64,000 nt of DNA from Macrocystis pyrifera (GCA_031763025.1 JASSKH010000021.1:4836001-4900000), one strand, 5' to 3'. Shown: positions 33,001 to 42,612, numbered from the stretch's first letter. Numbers and translations: made by a program. The notes: generated from the sequence alone by a model not told the origin.

Positions 33001-36000
33001 CAGCACAAGTACTCTCGCTCTTTGTCTAGGAACAGCGTTACGAGGCCTGATGCAAGCAGTCGAGTCCATCCAAACGATCGGGAAAAAAAACAAAAAGAGG
33101 GGAAGGGGAGGGAGGGAGGGAGGGAGGGAGGGAGGGAGGGAAGCGGGGGGGGGGGGGGGGGAGGGGTGTGTGTATACAGAATCAGGACCGGCGCCACGAA
33201 ACAATAATGATATCAGCAGTAGCAACAGCAGCAACCGCCACCATCAGCAACACCACCAATAGCCACAGCAACGAAGCAACGGTAACAACACGATAACAAC
33301 CACGTCAGCAACAACAGTGACAACCACAGTGATGGCAACATCACCAGCACCAGCAAAAGCACCAGCAAAAAGCAACAACTACAACGCCAATCAAGTCAAC
33401 ATGGACAGCAAATAACCAACAACAGCGTCGTAATTTGACTTCGATGAATCAAACACCAAACAACCACACTCCCCCCCCCCCCCGCCGCCCCCCAGCCCCC
33501 CCCCCCCCCCCCCCCGAAAAAAAAAATCACCAGACCGTAAGAGCAGTCGAAGCCCGCAACGTTCTCCCCTCGCCCCCTCTCACAAAAACCTCAACAGAGA
33601 AAAAACTCAACAGAAAAAAAAAAACTCTGCAGACATGGAAAAAAACAATTGACGGGAAAAAGTATCACAAGGAGAAAACCTCAACGGAAAAAAAAAAACT
33701 CAACGTAACGAAAAAACAAATCCTCACCTTTGCTCTCATCCTCCAGCACGCATTTCCTCGACCACAGCTCCTTCAGTCGTCGCGGCACCACCTCCGCCCA
33801 AGGTCCTGACTCATTAGTGGCTGCGTTTTTTTTTTTTTTTTAGCATGCGTGTCCCCGAAATCCCGGCGCGTGTCGACGAAATCCGGCGGAAAAAGGAGGA
33901 GAGGGCAAAAATGTAAATAAAAACAGCACAGCAGAAAAAACGAGAAACGACAAAAGCAGTGGTAAGATGAAACCGAAAACAAAACAAAAAACGGAAACGA
34001 GCAACGCGTAAGAAATAGAAACGAAAACGAGAAAACAGAAACAGGCAAGAAAACAAAACAAAAAAAGGCAGGAAACGAAAACGGAATAACGGAAGGAATG
34101 CCGAAAGGGCTAACAACGAAAATGAGAATCCGGGCAGAAGCAAAAACCGAAAACGAAGAAACGTTTCACAAGACAGAAAAACGGAAACAACAAAAACACG
34201 CGAAAGATGGACAGAAAAAAAAAAACGAGTCAGAAGCAAATGTGAGGACAGGAAATAGTATGGCAAAAACCAAACGTACTGACTGCTCTGTGCCGCAAGA
34301 CAAGGACCGTATTATGGGGGGGGACCATAGTCAATGGGACCAAATATTGTTAGAAAAAATAGGGAAATATATAAGGTTTTGTGTGTACCGTAGGTCCTGT
34401 TTACTATGGTCCCCCGAAATAGTACATTAATATTCAGTCCAAATGTTCCTTAAATTTTGGAACAGAGCGGCACAAACTCTTAGAACTGAAACACACGAAA
34501 CAAAAAAACAGCTATTACTAACACATAAAGACAAACAAAAAAGCACCCCCCCCCCTCCCCCTCCCCCCCCCCCCCCCCCCCCCCCCCTGTCCCCCCCACC
34601 AAAAAAAATCCACACACATGCAAAGCAACAAACAACACCCAAAACAACACGAAGCACCCCCCCCCCCCCCCCTTCCCCCCCCCAAAAAAGCAAGCACACG
34701 CTGCAAAAACGACAAAAACTCACAGCAGTGCTTGAAGACGTCCACCCCGGCCTTCAAAATGCGATGGAACTCCCGATCCACCGCGTTCCCCCCGCCCCAA
34801 GACCCAGACCTCCGGTTGCCCGACTCCCCCCCCCCCCCCCACTCCCCCTCCCTGCCGCCCACCCCCCAACCGCCTCCTCCATACTCATGCTAGCGACGGC
34901 GGCAGAAGCCAAAGCCGCACTGGCGCTAGATGATGTCGTCGAGGTTGTAGCGCTCCCTGCGTCGGTGTTGCTGTACTCCCATCCGTACGGTTGCGCGATG
35001 TTAACGGGACCGCGGGGGCCTCGGGGATCTCTCTGTGCCATCGACCCTTTTTTTGGAGATGGAAATGAAGGGAAAGCGACGTAGGGAAGGGAAGGGAAGG
35101 GAAGGGAAGGGAAGGGAAGGGAAGGGAAGGGAAGGGAAGGGAAGGGAAGGGAAGGGAAGGGAAGGGAAGGGAAGGGAAGGGAAGGGAAGGGAAGGGAAGG
35201 GAAGGGAAGGGAAAGGAAGGGAAGGGAAGGGAAGGGAAGGGGAAGGGGAAGGGGAAGGGGAAGGGGAAGGAACTCACTTGTTGCTTGCCTTAGTCGTTTG
35301 ACCACGCTGACTACGCATCCCTTTCGAGACGGAAGGGAAGGGAAGGGAAGGGAAAGGAAGGAATTCGAACGCTAACAGCATGAATCGAAAAAAAAAAAAA
35401 GAGCAACAAGAGGGGCGGGGGGAACGGGCATGAGCGGTGGTGCCAGGCAAACGTAGCTAAGAAACACAAAAAAAATGGAGCGAGAGAGAAAAAAAAAAAA
35501 ACAAAGACACACACCTCAAGCTGTCATGTACTAAGGAGAGACGGCAATTATTGACAAAACATACCTGGTACCAGATATCAGAAAAAAAAACAACACACAC
35601 AAAACACACACACGAACACACACACACCTCGGCTGCGACATGTCGATGAGAGAAATTTCGTCGAAGAAAAGTCATCTCCGCGAGCCACGTGCGAAACTAT
35701 CCACGACAACCAAGTGCCAGGCACCTTAAAAACCTTTCTAGTACCACAGTCCCCTCTTGGGACAAATTGCATAAAATTGGACTGGTTTGTCCTCGAAACG
35801 GGACTGCGATACTATTACGGGGGACCATAGTAAATAGGACCTACGGTACAAACAAAAAACCTATATATTTCGCTCCTTACCTACAATATGTGGTCCTATG
35901 TACTATGGCCCCCCGCAATAACAGGGTTTGAGAGCGTTCAAGTCGCACAGCAGTGGCACGTACGATCGTTCTTCAGCGCTCGATGTTTTCCAGAACTATG

Positions 36001-37252
36001 GGAAAAGGTGAACACCGACTAAAAAAAAAAAAAAACAGAAAAAAAAAAAGGAAAAAAAAAAAAAAGAGAGTTTTCGGAATTATCCAGGTCGAGAGAGAGA
36101 GAAGAGAGCCTTCCGAAAATTCGCACGTTCGACCATTATTTCGTGGTATTACGGGGGGCCATCGTAAATAGGACCAAAAATATTGACGGTAAAAAAGTAG
36201 GCAAATATATAGGTTTTCGTGTGTGCCATAGGTCCTACAGGGTATTTATTACGGGGGACCATAGTTAACAGGACCAAATACTGTTAGTAAAAATAGGTAA
36301 ATATAGAGGGTTTTGTGTGTACCGTAGGTCCTAATAACTATGGACCACCGTAATAGTATCATCCACAGTTATATTATAGCAAGAAACGCCTTTTTCACCG
36401 CCGTAGAGAGAACCAGAGATGATCCCATGCCCTGCGCGCAGTCAGCGCTTTTCACGGGTATTTCGATGACCACGATCAATCAAAAAAACCAACCACAGCG
36501 GTACTACTGATAACAACCATTACGGGGGTCCATAGTCAATGGGACCAAATTTTGTTAGTAAAAATAGGAAAATATATGGGTTTTTATGTATACCATAGGT
36601 CCTATTAACTATGGACCCCCGTAATAGACGCGAGTCGACGACAACGAAGGAACCAACGGCGATAGCGGGGAAAGGAGGGAAAAGAGTCTGTACTCTAGCT
36701 GGGGGCACCGTAGTAAATAGGACCAAATATTGACAGGAAAAATAGGTGAATATATAGGTTTTTGTGTGTACCGTAGGTCCTATTTACTGTGGTCCCCTGT
36801 AAAATGTCACCCCGGATCTGAGTTACGAGTACGACTATGTGGGAAAGAGAAGGAGACAAAAATCGGCGAAGATAAGAAAATGGGAAGAAGAAAGAAAGTG
36901 GGAAGAAGAGAGAGTAACCAACCAACCATAAGTAATACGGGGAACCATAGTAAATCAGGACCCATCATACAGACAAAAACCTACATATTCCAGCGTGAAT
37001 CATCAAGCATGTTTGGTCCTCCGGCTACTAAAGTTATTTACGGGGGACCATAGTAAATAGGATCAAATATTGTTAGTAAAAGTAGGTGAATAGTTAGGTT
37101 TTAGTGTGTACCGTAGGTCCTTTTTACTATGGTCCCCCCCGCAAATAGTTATGTTCCCCCGTAATCAGCAAAAAAAAAGTTTGTCACCTGTAGAATGGCC
37201 TCGTCGGTGACGTGGCTTGAACCCGCTCTTTCCCGGCAAGGTGGTGGCGCTT

Positions 37253-37284
<32 letters not shown>

Positions 37285-37866
37285 ACCGCTGCTGCCGTCG
37301 AATGTCTCGGGGGCGCCCGCCGCCCGTCCCGTCGACTCGCCCCGGCGGCCCTCATCCGACAGGCACCTGCAGCTGCAGCAGCACGTCTGCTCAGACGAGA
37401 AAAAAAAAAAAAAAATACGGAAGAGAAAAGCAAAACATTAGATATTGGGTGTTGACAATATTATATATCTCTATTTATACACAGGTATATATATATATAC
37501 CTTGGTACGAAAAAAGAAAAACGAGACAGAAACGAAAAGTGAAGGACATACCACAAGAAACCGATTCGCCCAGACGGGTCTCCTCCTCCGACACACACAT
37601 ACAGCTGCCCCTTGCGCAGAGGCACCTTCTGCTCAGCACATGACTAATAAAAAGACAGAGGCGTAGGAGTTAACAATGTGCCTCGTGCGAAACAAATAAA
37701 CAGAAACGAAAATGTGACAGCATACCACCGGAAATCAAGATTGAGATGAGCATTTTCTACTTTTGTGACATATCGGAAAAAAGGAACTGAGCGCCCAAAA
37801 AGCTCTATTAAAAGTAGGAACGGTGCTCCGCCTCGACAGGGGCATGTGGTCAACGGTCATACGACG

Positions 37867-37927
<61 letters not shown>

Positions 37928-38813
37928 CACGTTCCCCGAACTCTGGACTTCACTTGCCTGTGCCAACGACTCGGTCCAGGTCGACAAGCCGACCCTAGTC
38001 GGCTTCTCCTGTGTAACGCTCCCGAACGCCGACCCAGAAGCAGACGAAGACGACCGTCCTGATGCGCTGGGACCTCCGAACGCCGGGCCGGACGCAGACG
38101 AAGACGACCGCCCAGCGTTGGTACCGCTTCTCGCCCAATTCGGCGAAACCACCGCCGCCGCCGCCGCCGCTGCCGCTGCCGCCGTGCCTTCTTTATCGCT
38201 AACGCTTCCGGTAATGTTTTTACCGGCAACGGCAACGTCGTTACCGGCAACGGTTCCGCTATCGTTGGTACCGGCAACGTTTTTACAGGTGGCGGTGACG
38301 CTTCCGTTATTACCGTTGACACTTCCGGTAACGGATCGGCTAACGTTGTGACCGCTTCCGTAACGTTGCTGCCGGTAATGCTTCCGGTAACGTTTTTGCT
38401 GGTAACGATTCCGGTAACGTAATCGGTAACGCTCCCGCGATCGTTGTTATCGCTAGGGTCGATACCGTTACCGTTGACGTCCCCGTGACCTTTCCCGTGA
38501 CCGTTCCCAGGACCGTTCCCAGGACCGTTCCCGTGACCGCTACTAACTTTTCTTCTGGCGGTTGCGGCAGCAGCGGTAGCTGTAGCGGTGGTCGTTAAGG
38601 TGGCGATACCCGTCGGGGTGGGGTGGGGGTTGTGTCTCCTTCTATCTTCCTTCGCCCTCTCCGTCTTCTTATCCAGCGCCAGTCGTGCCGGCTGCTGCTG
38701 CTGCTGCTGCTGCTGATTCCGCCGCCGTTGCTGCTGCTGCTGTTGCTGCTGCTGCCGCCGACGCTCCTGCTGCTGCTGCCGCTGCAGCAGCAGCTGCTGC
38801 AGATCCTGCTGCG

Positions 38814-38848
<35 letters not shown>

Positions 38849-38881
38849 GTCCGATGCCGCTGCCGCTGCTGCTGCTGCCGC

Positions 38882-38927
<46 letters not shown>

Positions 38928-39015
38928 GTTTGGGCCCCGTGTCCGAGTCGTCGCCGTAACGATTCCTGAAGTCCAACATGGTTGGTGCTGTCGCAGGAGG
39001 TTTCCACGCTGGCTC
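29861..39015 (-). CDS. Poly-Q protein with a PH-like domain (8 exons, ends unknown)
   Basis: Eight minus-strand exons: 37958-39015, 37188-37386, 34724-35046, 33728-33805, 32931-33046, 32246-32359, 30842-30914 and 29861-30006. Phases match across exons 2-3 and 4 through 8. Product from the N-terminus: a short EPAWKPPATAPTMLDF start, poly-Q, a low-complexity Gly/Ser/Asn region, a Gln-rich linker and MAQRDPRGPRGPVNIAQPYG. Then comes FHRILKAGVDVFKHC leading to LVTLFLDKEREYLCWCPPG, IDVRLLEEV and RPNPLVFELDSNELYD. This order (basic first strand, L.W strand, I.(D/E)V strand, LVFEL helix approach) fits a pleckstrin-homology-like fold, which in known families binds phosphoinositides or proteins. After it come VGDTWENWIKKSCPA and NNRPVKERIDEICMRV, unrecognised. 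Frame shifts at homopolymers in exons 1 and 3, and the exon 3/4 junction makes an in-frame TGA, so sequence errors, an unseen microexon or pseudogenisation are possible. Function unknown. Confidence 0.6.
30069..30465 (-). mobile_element. Tail-B copy, near full-length
   Basis: G run on plus at 30069-30080, then about 380 bp aligning over its whole length with 9830-10200. Lies in intron 7 of the PH-like gene, in the gene's orientation. Confidence 0.75.
30606..30711 (+). mobile_element. PalA palindromic element
   Basis: A-arm copy, somewhat diverged (centre ATATTGTCACTAAAAATAGG). Confidence 0.82.
30842..30914 (-). CDS. PH-like gene exon 7
   Basis: 73 nt, AACCTAG|AGT to CCAGCAG|GTGAGT. Reads SDAEHETHFVGDTWENWIKK then SCPA; phase 0 in, phase 1 out, matching exons 6 and 8. 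Confidence 0.7.
31017..31115. mobile_element. PalB palindromic element
   Basis: TTGACCTTTTCAGGACCGCAG at the left pairs with CTGCGATCCAAAAAGGGTCAA at the right, showing the outer limits of PalB. Confidence 0.78.
31434..31538 (+). mobile_element. PalA palindromic element (T-arm subtype)
   Basis: Near-consensus T-arm copy; the right end is mutated (CCCCCGAAA). Confidence 0.85.
31741..31824. repeat. 42-bp direct duplication
   Basis: GTAGCATTG(C)(T/C)GCGGGACTAC and the following 22 bases are repeated with one difference, at a period of exactly 42. Confidence 0.92.
32009..32113 (+). mobile_element. PalA palindromic element (diverged)
   Basis: The ends are diverged. It is directly followed by another PalA, the two separated only by TA. 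Confidence 0.75.
32116..32221 (+). mobile_element. PalA palindromic element
   Basis: A-arm copy abutting the previous one; TA lies between them and after it. Confidence 0.85.
32246..32359 (-). CDS. PH-like gene exon 6
   Basis: 114 nt (38 codons), ATGGCAG|GTG to TCTCAG|GTGATT, phase 0 at both ends. Reads VIPGDGLHPRHLSLRASGRP then NPLVFELDSNELYDVVSQ. Confidence 0.72.
32692..32797 (+). mobile_element. PalA palindromic element (diverged)
   Basis: A-arm copy with several arm mismatches (ATATCGTCCGCCGTTA). Confidence 0.75.
32850..32925. mobile_element. PalB fragment at a splice site
   Basis: AACTCTTTTAGTACCCCAGTC...GGTTTTTCCCCAAAATG; its right arm is truncated just before the donor of PH-like exon 5. 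Confidence 0.6.
32931..33046 (-). CDS. PH-like gene exon 5
   Basis: 116 nt, TTGCATCAG|GC to GGAGGAG|GTGAGT, reading LVTLFLDKEREYLCWCPPG, AAELVPDERYRIDVRLLEE. The core of the PH-like domain; both neighbouring junctions match in phase. Confidence 0.75.
33105..33170. repeat. GGGA microsatellite and G run
   Basis: (GGGA)n followed by about 18 G. Confidence 0.9.
33470..33530. repeat. Poly(C) tracts
   Basis: Two C-rich runs separated by CGCCGCCCCCCAG. Confidence 0.85.
33590..34260. repeat. A-rich (T-rich on the gene strand) intronic stretch
   Basis: Degenerate AAAACGG/AACAAAA sequence inside introns of the PH-like gene. The many short readings are not genes. Confidence 0.6.
33728..33805 (-). CDS. 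PH-like gene exon 4
   Basis: 78 nt, AGTCAG|GA to CAAAG|GTGAGG, reading PWAEVVPRRLKELWSRKCVL and EDESK. It joins exon 5 in phase to give ESKGLVTLFLD. With exon 3 the T|GA junction makes a stop codon. Confidence 0.65.
34312..34419 (+). mobile_element. PalA palindromic element
   Basis: A-arm copy in PH-like intron 3; left end TTATGGGGGGGACC. Confidence 0.82.
34545..34690. repeat. Poly(C) tracts in PH-like intron 3
   Basis: C runs at 34546-34588 and 34657-34682. No LINE-C or tail-B body is attached. Confidence 0.85.
34724..35046 (-). CDS. PH-like gene exon 3
   Basis: Begins after AAAAAAAG with GSMAQRDPRGPRGPVN and IAQPYGWEYSNTDAG, passes an Ala/Ser-rich linker and a G homopolymer, then in a shifted frame reads NAVDREFHRILKAGVDVFKHC up to a CTGCT|GTGAGT donor. 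The frame change falls exactly in the G run (plus 34827-34840), which points to a homopolymer length error. Confidence 0.6.
35080..35266. repeat. GGGAA microsatellite
   Basis: About 30 near-perfect GGGAA pentamers followed by GGGGAA hexamers, just upstream of PH-like exon 3 on the gene strand (TTCCC there). Confidence 0.95.
35267..35335 (-). mobile_element. LINE-C 3' fragment inside the GGGAA microsatellite
   Basis: AACTCACTTGTTGCTTGCC to ATCCCTTTCGAGACGG, with GGGAA repeats on both sides. No separate C tail, the position being taken by the microsatellite. Confidence 0.75.
35731..35812. mobile_element. PalB palindromic element
   Basis: TAGTACCACAGTCCCCTCTTGGG with ACGGGACTGCGATAC; a PalA begins three bases after it. 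Confidence 0.7.
35815..35918 (-). mobile_element. PalA palindromic element
   Basis: Minus-oriented A-arm copy immediately next to PalB. Confidence 0.83.
35955..36130. repeat. Dispersed repeat with GAGAGA tract, second copy
   Basis: Same order of blocks as 3845-4020. Confidence 0.55.
36149..36240 (+). mobile_element. PalA, right arm lost
   Basis: Left arm and centre are present; the right arm stops at GGTCCTACAGGGT, followed by the next PalA. Confidence 0.7.
36249..36353 (+). mobile_element. PalA palindromic element (mixed arms)
   Basis: Left ACCATAGTTAACAGG, right CTAATAACTATGGACCACC, a mixture of the two subtypes. Confidence 0.8.
36520..36624 (+). mobile_element. PalA palindromic element (T-arm subtype)
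   Basis: Near-consensus T-arm copy. Confidence 0.87.
36698..36802 (+). mobile_element. PalA palindromic element
   Basis: A-arm copy with altered outer ends (GCTGGGGGCACC; GGTCCCCTGTAA). Confidence 0.8.
36931..37030 (-). mobile_element. PalA, heavily diverged
   Basis: TAATACGGGGAACCATAGTAAA at the left; the right arm is mostly lost. Confidence 0.5.
37037..37144 (+). mobile_element. PalA palindromic element
   Basis: A-arm copy ending less than 50 bases before the donor of PH-like exon 2 on the gene strand. Confidence 0.83.
37188..37386 (-). CDS. PH-like gene exon 2
   Basis: 199 nt after CTGAGCAG, preceded by a T run, to TCTACAG|GTGACA. Reads CLSDEGRRGESTG, APETFDGSSGH, a run of ten Q, and KSGFKPRHRRGHST. 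It ends one base into a codon, completed by exon 3. Confidence 0.6.
37801..37925 (+). mobile_element. LINE-C 3' end with poly(C) tail, sense on plus
   Basis: TATTAAAAGTAGGAACGGTG, GGTGCTCCGCCTCGACAGG and GTGGTCAACGGTCATACGAC are followed directly by about 56 C. Since this copy is sense on plus, it shows that the 3' tail is C on the coding strand. It is antisense to the PH-like gene, in intron 1. Confidence 0.85.
37958..39015 (-). CDS. PH-like gene exon 1 (poly-Q)
   Basis: Starts after a GGAGTAG acceptor, or at the ATG at 38979 (context CCAACCATGT). About 80 Gln/Arg-rich codons from CAG/CTG repeats are followed by a GGTAACG minisatellite and GRSSSSASG repeats, ending RVGLSTWTESLAQ at a possible GC donor (CAG|GCAAGT). 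The first half is best in one frame and the last part in another. The length (1058 nt) is one base off a multiple of three, consistent with a single indel. Confidence 0.5.
38195..38540. repeat. GGTAACG minisatellite inside the poly-Q exon
   Basis: TTCCGGTAACG/TTACCGGCAACG units of 6-18 bp, open in all three minus-strand frames, so it does not fix the reading frame. Related to 2785-3170. Confidence 0.75.
38690..38930. repeat. CTG/CAG repeat encoding poly-Q
   Basis: Interrupted CTG triplets on plus. On the gene strand they read mostly Gln with occasional Arg. Confidence 0.9.
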
Positions 39016-39158
39016 CTACTCCGGCACGAGAGACATCGCGAGGTTTGGTCGTCGGATTTTGTGTTGTTTTCAGGCGGAGCGGAGGGGGGGAGGAGGGGGA
39101 GGGGGGGGGGGGGGTTAGGAAGGATAACAAAAACGTAAAACGGGATTCGTCGCGATGA

Positions 39159-39344
39159 GTGCTGTGGATCTACGTCATACAATCAGAGGAGACGCAAGCG
39201 GTCATGTACACGCTGGAGGGGTATTTCGACAAAACCGTTGCGACGCCTCAGCTGTGGGAGGGATGTTCTGAACTACATGTGCACGATACTCCAAGCAACA
39301 GACCAAAGGCGAGTCCAGATTTCCCTATTCCAAGAATAGAGTGA
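39159..39344 (+). CDS. Unidentified open reading frame, weak
   Basis: Sixty-one codons with a protein-like composition (MYTLEGYFDKTVATPQLWEG). No motif, splice partner or context supports it as a gene. It lies just upstream of the PH-like gene on the opposite strand. Confidence 0.2.
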   Translation: MLWIYVIQSEETQAVMYTLEGYFDKTVATPQLWEGCSELHVHDTPSNRPKASPDFPIPRIE

Positions 39345-39723
39345 ACAAAAGTCACCAAATATTCGAAGAAACACACGAAAAAAAAAAAAAAATCCAATGT
39401 TCAACGTTGTGCTCCAATATTCAACATTCCAACAAAAAAAAAACCTCACCAATAGCCCACTCCGATACGCAAAATTCCGACAACAGACCAAAAGCAGTCA
39501 CTGCAATATCCAAAATTCCATTCTAAAACTAGACCAAAGCCAACATGGGGGGGGGGGGGGGGGGCGGGCACGTATCAGTATCGCAGAGCATCAGGAACAA
39601 AACCCTCAGTCTGCTAAGGTGATCCTGGGTGGCAACTCTTCTTTCCTTCACGTACTCACTACTGCTTTGTTTTCGTCTATAATACCAGCACTTCAATATT
39701 TAGGGACCTGAGTCGGATTCCTG

Positions 39724-39828
39724 TTAGGGGAGGCCATAGTAAATAGGACCACATATTGTAGGTAATAATAGCGAAACATATAGGTCTTTGTGTGTACCGT
39801 AGGTCCTATTTACTATGGCCCCCCGTAA
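39724..39828 (+). mobile_element. PalA palindromic element
   Basis: A-arm copy with a shortened left end. Confidence 0.82.
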
Positions 39829-40978
39829 CAATGACTTCACGTCCCCGCTGTAGGCTGATATTATTGGGCGGGTAGCGAACCGGGCCAATCGAACTGACTC
39901 ACTCTACACTTTCGTGAAACACACGCGCACAATTCCAACCTCAAGACGCACCAGTCAGGTACAAAAAAAAGACCCAGAACTCCGCACGTTGCCGCACGTG
40001 ACCACAGCAGTAACTTTTCAACCCCTACGATACCAGGCATGCACCAGGTACGAATAGAGAACCTCAAACGCGCCGATCAGATACGAAGACTCAGGACTCC
40101 GAACGTTACCGCACGCAACTACAGCGGTGATGACAGGTACCAGGTATGTACTATTAATACAGTAGGTCCATACCGTGCTTGTAGCAGCTAAACCGGCGGC
40201 TTGTACAAAGTCGACCAACTCACAGCATTTACCAGTTTGCCGAGTTAGAACTCTCCCCAAGCAAAGACACCACCAGGCCAAGAGGGACCGACCAACACGT
40301 ACCGGCATCATCGCGAACCATGGCGACATAGGAACGCCCGGGCACACGAGCAGAGAGCTCACGAGCAGAGTGCACAAGCAGGGTGAGACTGACTGCTCTC
40401 AACTCGCAGAAAGAAACAATCGCATCGCAACAGCAGCAGCGGCATTTAAAAAAAAAAAAAAAAAAACCCGCCGCGTCTCGTACAGAATATGTATCAACCG
40501 AATTCGCCGCTGGCACCTTATGAGTACGTCTATACGTATCATACCTACGTACCAGGTAAAAGGTACCACAAACTGTCCGGAAATGTAAGAACCTTTAGGA
40601 ATATATGTTAGTACCCAAACGGCTCTTACATTTCCGTACATAGCGGTACAAACCCGGTGAAACAACCCATCGCAAAAATAGCACAGTCAGAACCAGCCGT
40701 CAAGACTGGTCACGTGAAGACAGATCATCGCAATTGCTGATAACCCTGGGGCCTGGTGAAAGTTTTCCTTGAGAAAGAAAAATAATTTTTACCACATTTT
40801 CCAAGTATTTTCCAATCAACCCTTTCGAGGGCTGACTCCAAACCACACAAACTTATAGCACTTTGTCCCGGAAACGACACAACTTGCAACGTACTGAAGC
40901 TTGTGGCCAGAACTGGATTTGCAGTCCTACAAGCACCAGAAAACGTATATACTACTGCTGTGAGTACATGTTGGCCTT

Positions 40979-41080
40979 AACCCCTACCAGTACAGAACTG
41001 CAGCCCCGATACGGGAACAAACCACACTAATTTCAAGTACGCTGTCCCCAAAACGGGACTGCCCTCCTAAAAGGGTTGTT
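40979..41080. mobile_element. PalB palindromic element
   Basis: TTAACCCCTACCAGTACAG at the left and ACTGCCCTCCTAAAAGGGTTG at the right. Confidence 0.7.
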
Positions 41081-41189
41081 AAATACCAAGCACTATCGTG
41101 ACGACGGGGTGGCGGACGGCCATTTTCGACAAAACATTGCCCGCCACGAACGCTTGCTAACAACACCGCAACTGCTGTCGACGTCGCTA

Positions 41190-41404
41190 TCACGGGGGGG
41201 CATATAGTAAACAGGACCAAAAAATGTTATTACGGGGGTCCATAGTTAACGGGACCAAATTTTGTTAGCAAAAATAGGTAAATATGTAGGTTTTTATGTA
41301 TACCATAGGTCCTATTAACTATGTACCCCCGTAATAGTAAAAATAGGGAAATGTATAGAGTTTTATGTATACCATAGGTCCTATTAACTATGGACCCACC
41401 GTAA
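41190..41404 (+). mobile_element. PalA copy split by a second PalA (nested pair 2)
   Basis: Outer halves 41190-41229 and 41335-41404. The split is at AATGTTA|TAGTAAAAATAG, the same central TA as in pairs 1 and 3. Confidence 0.87.
41230..41334 (+). mobile_element. PalA inserted in PalA (inner element)
   Basis: T-arm subtype, same orientation as the host, TA on both sides. Confidence 0.88.
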
Positions 41405-41405
41405 T

Positions 41406-41503
41406 ACCCGTTTAGGACTGCAGTCCCGTTTTGGGTTTCGGGGACAAACTACTTATATTTTGACTGGTTCGTCCCCAAAACGGGACTGCACTCCTAAAGG
41501 GTT
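41406..41503. mobile_element. PalB palindromic element
   Basis: TTTAGGACTGCAGTCCCGTTTTGG with CCAAAACGGGACTGCACTCCTAAA, nearly perfect arms, directly after the nested PalA pair. Confidence 0.82.
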
Positions 41504-41526
41504 ACAAGCTATTTACAACTCCTTTT

Positions 41527-41616
41527 ATTACGGGGGACCATAGTAAATAGGACCTACGGTAAACACGAAAACCTACATATTTATCTATTTCTACCAACAC
41601 TATTTGGTCCTTTTTA
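41527..41616 (-). mobile_element. PalA, right arm lost
   Basis: Minus-oriented; ends in a T run where dispersed repeat III starts. Confidence 0.7.
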
Positions 41617-41930
41617 CATTTTTTTTTTTTACATCACTTCTACTTTCCAGCCCAACTCGTAGGAGCTTTTACCTTCAGCGACCTTCTGGACAAGCCGTGG
41701 TCACAGGTGTCGTCCTTTCTCCCCCCGGTACGTGCCTTTATTTTTTGTCGCGCATAGGGTTCAGCATTCCCACTGCTCGCCGATTTTCATCGAATGTACA
41801 GCTAACTCACGCTCTCGCGCTTTCCGCTCATCAATTTTATGCAAGAAAAAGTCCCTACGAGCATGCACTCGGTGAGACTCGAAATCGCGAAATTGATCTT
41901 GATAGGCACGCGGACCAGCTACCAAGCTAC
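41605..41930 (+). repeat. Dispersed repeat III, copy 3
   Basis: Inverse orientation relative to 4690 and 14740: CTTCTGGACAAGCCGTGGTC then CACTGCTCGCCGATTTTCATCG. Confidence 0.62.
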
Positions 41931-41964
41931 CGGGGACGCGGGCTTTGGTCCTCCGTATTCGTCA

Positions 41965-42012
41965 AATTCCACGTGTTTTGCCCCCAAACGGGACTGCTGT
42001 GGTTAACTCTTT
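41965..42012. mobile_element. PalB right half
   Basis: CCCCCAAACGGGACTGCTGTGGTTAACTC without a left arm. Confidence 0.45.
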
Positions 42013-42510
42013 TTAGTTGTTGTTCTCTCGCATTAACTCATGGCCACAATACAATGCCCTCTGTGGTCGCAGGACAGGCTCCAGTCACTCTGGAGTGGAA
42101 GAATACCTTCGGTAGAAATGAAAAAACAAGCAAAAAATAATACACATGATACTGAAGTACATCTACACCTCAGACAAAGGAAAAATAGAGTGAGGTCCGC
42201 GCACGTACGTATCAGGTATACGCGGTACGCTAGCTGTACACGTCGCCATAGGAACCGACAAGACCGCATACTGACCCAGGAAGGAATAGGGAGGATGACA
42301 AAAAAACAAGTCGACGTCGAAAATCGAAAGCCAAGTCGAAAAAATCAAAAATCAAAAATCGAAGAAAAACAATCGATCACTTCAAGCAAGAAAGAAAGAA
42401 AGCAAGAAAGGAAACACACAAAAGAGTGCGCAGATTTTCGCGGATTGTAGGCTCGCAAGCTACGCGAGAGGTGTAGAACAGAGACAAGAACAAAAAACAC
42501 ATAACATATT

Positions 42511-42610
42511 NNNNNNNNNNNNNNNNNNNNNNNNNNNNNNNNNNNNNNNNNNNNNNNNNNNNNNNNNNNNNNNNNNNNNNNNNNNNNNNNNNNNNNNNNN
42601 NNNNNNNNNN
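42511..42610. other. Assembly gap (100 N)
   Basis: One hundred N at the left edge of the LINE-C-derived tandem array. Confidence 1.
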
Positions 42611-42612
42611 TT

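Noticed and set aside
38669..39130. Poly-alanine and poly-serine readings in the CTG/CAG region
   Set aside because: They are alternative frames of the triplet repeat. The poly-Q frame continues into non-repetitive coding-like sequence on both sides.
40229..40380. Possible LTR-retrotransposon integrase relic (YVAMVRDDAG on minus)
   Set aside because: A short resemblance only, with no neighbouring catalytic motifs; too weak to call.
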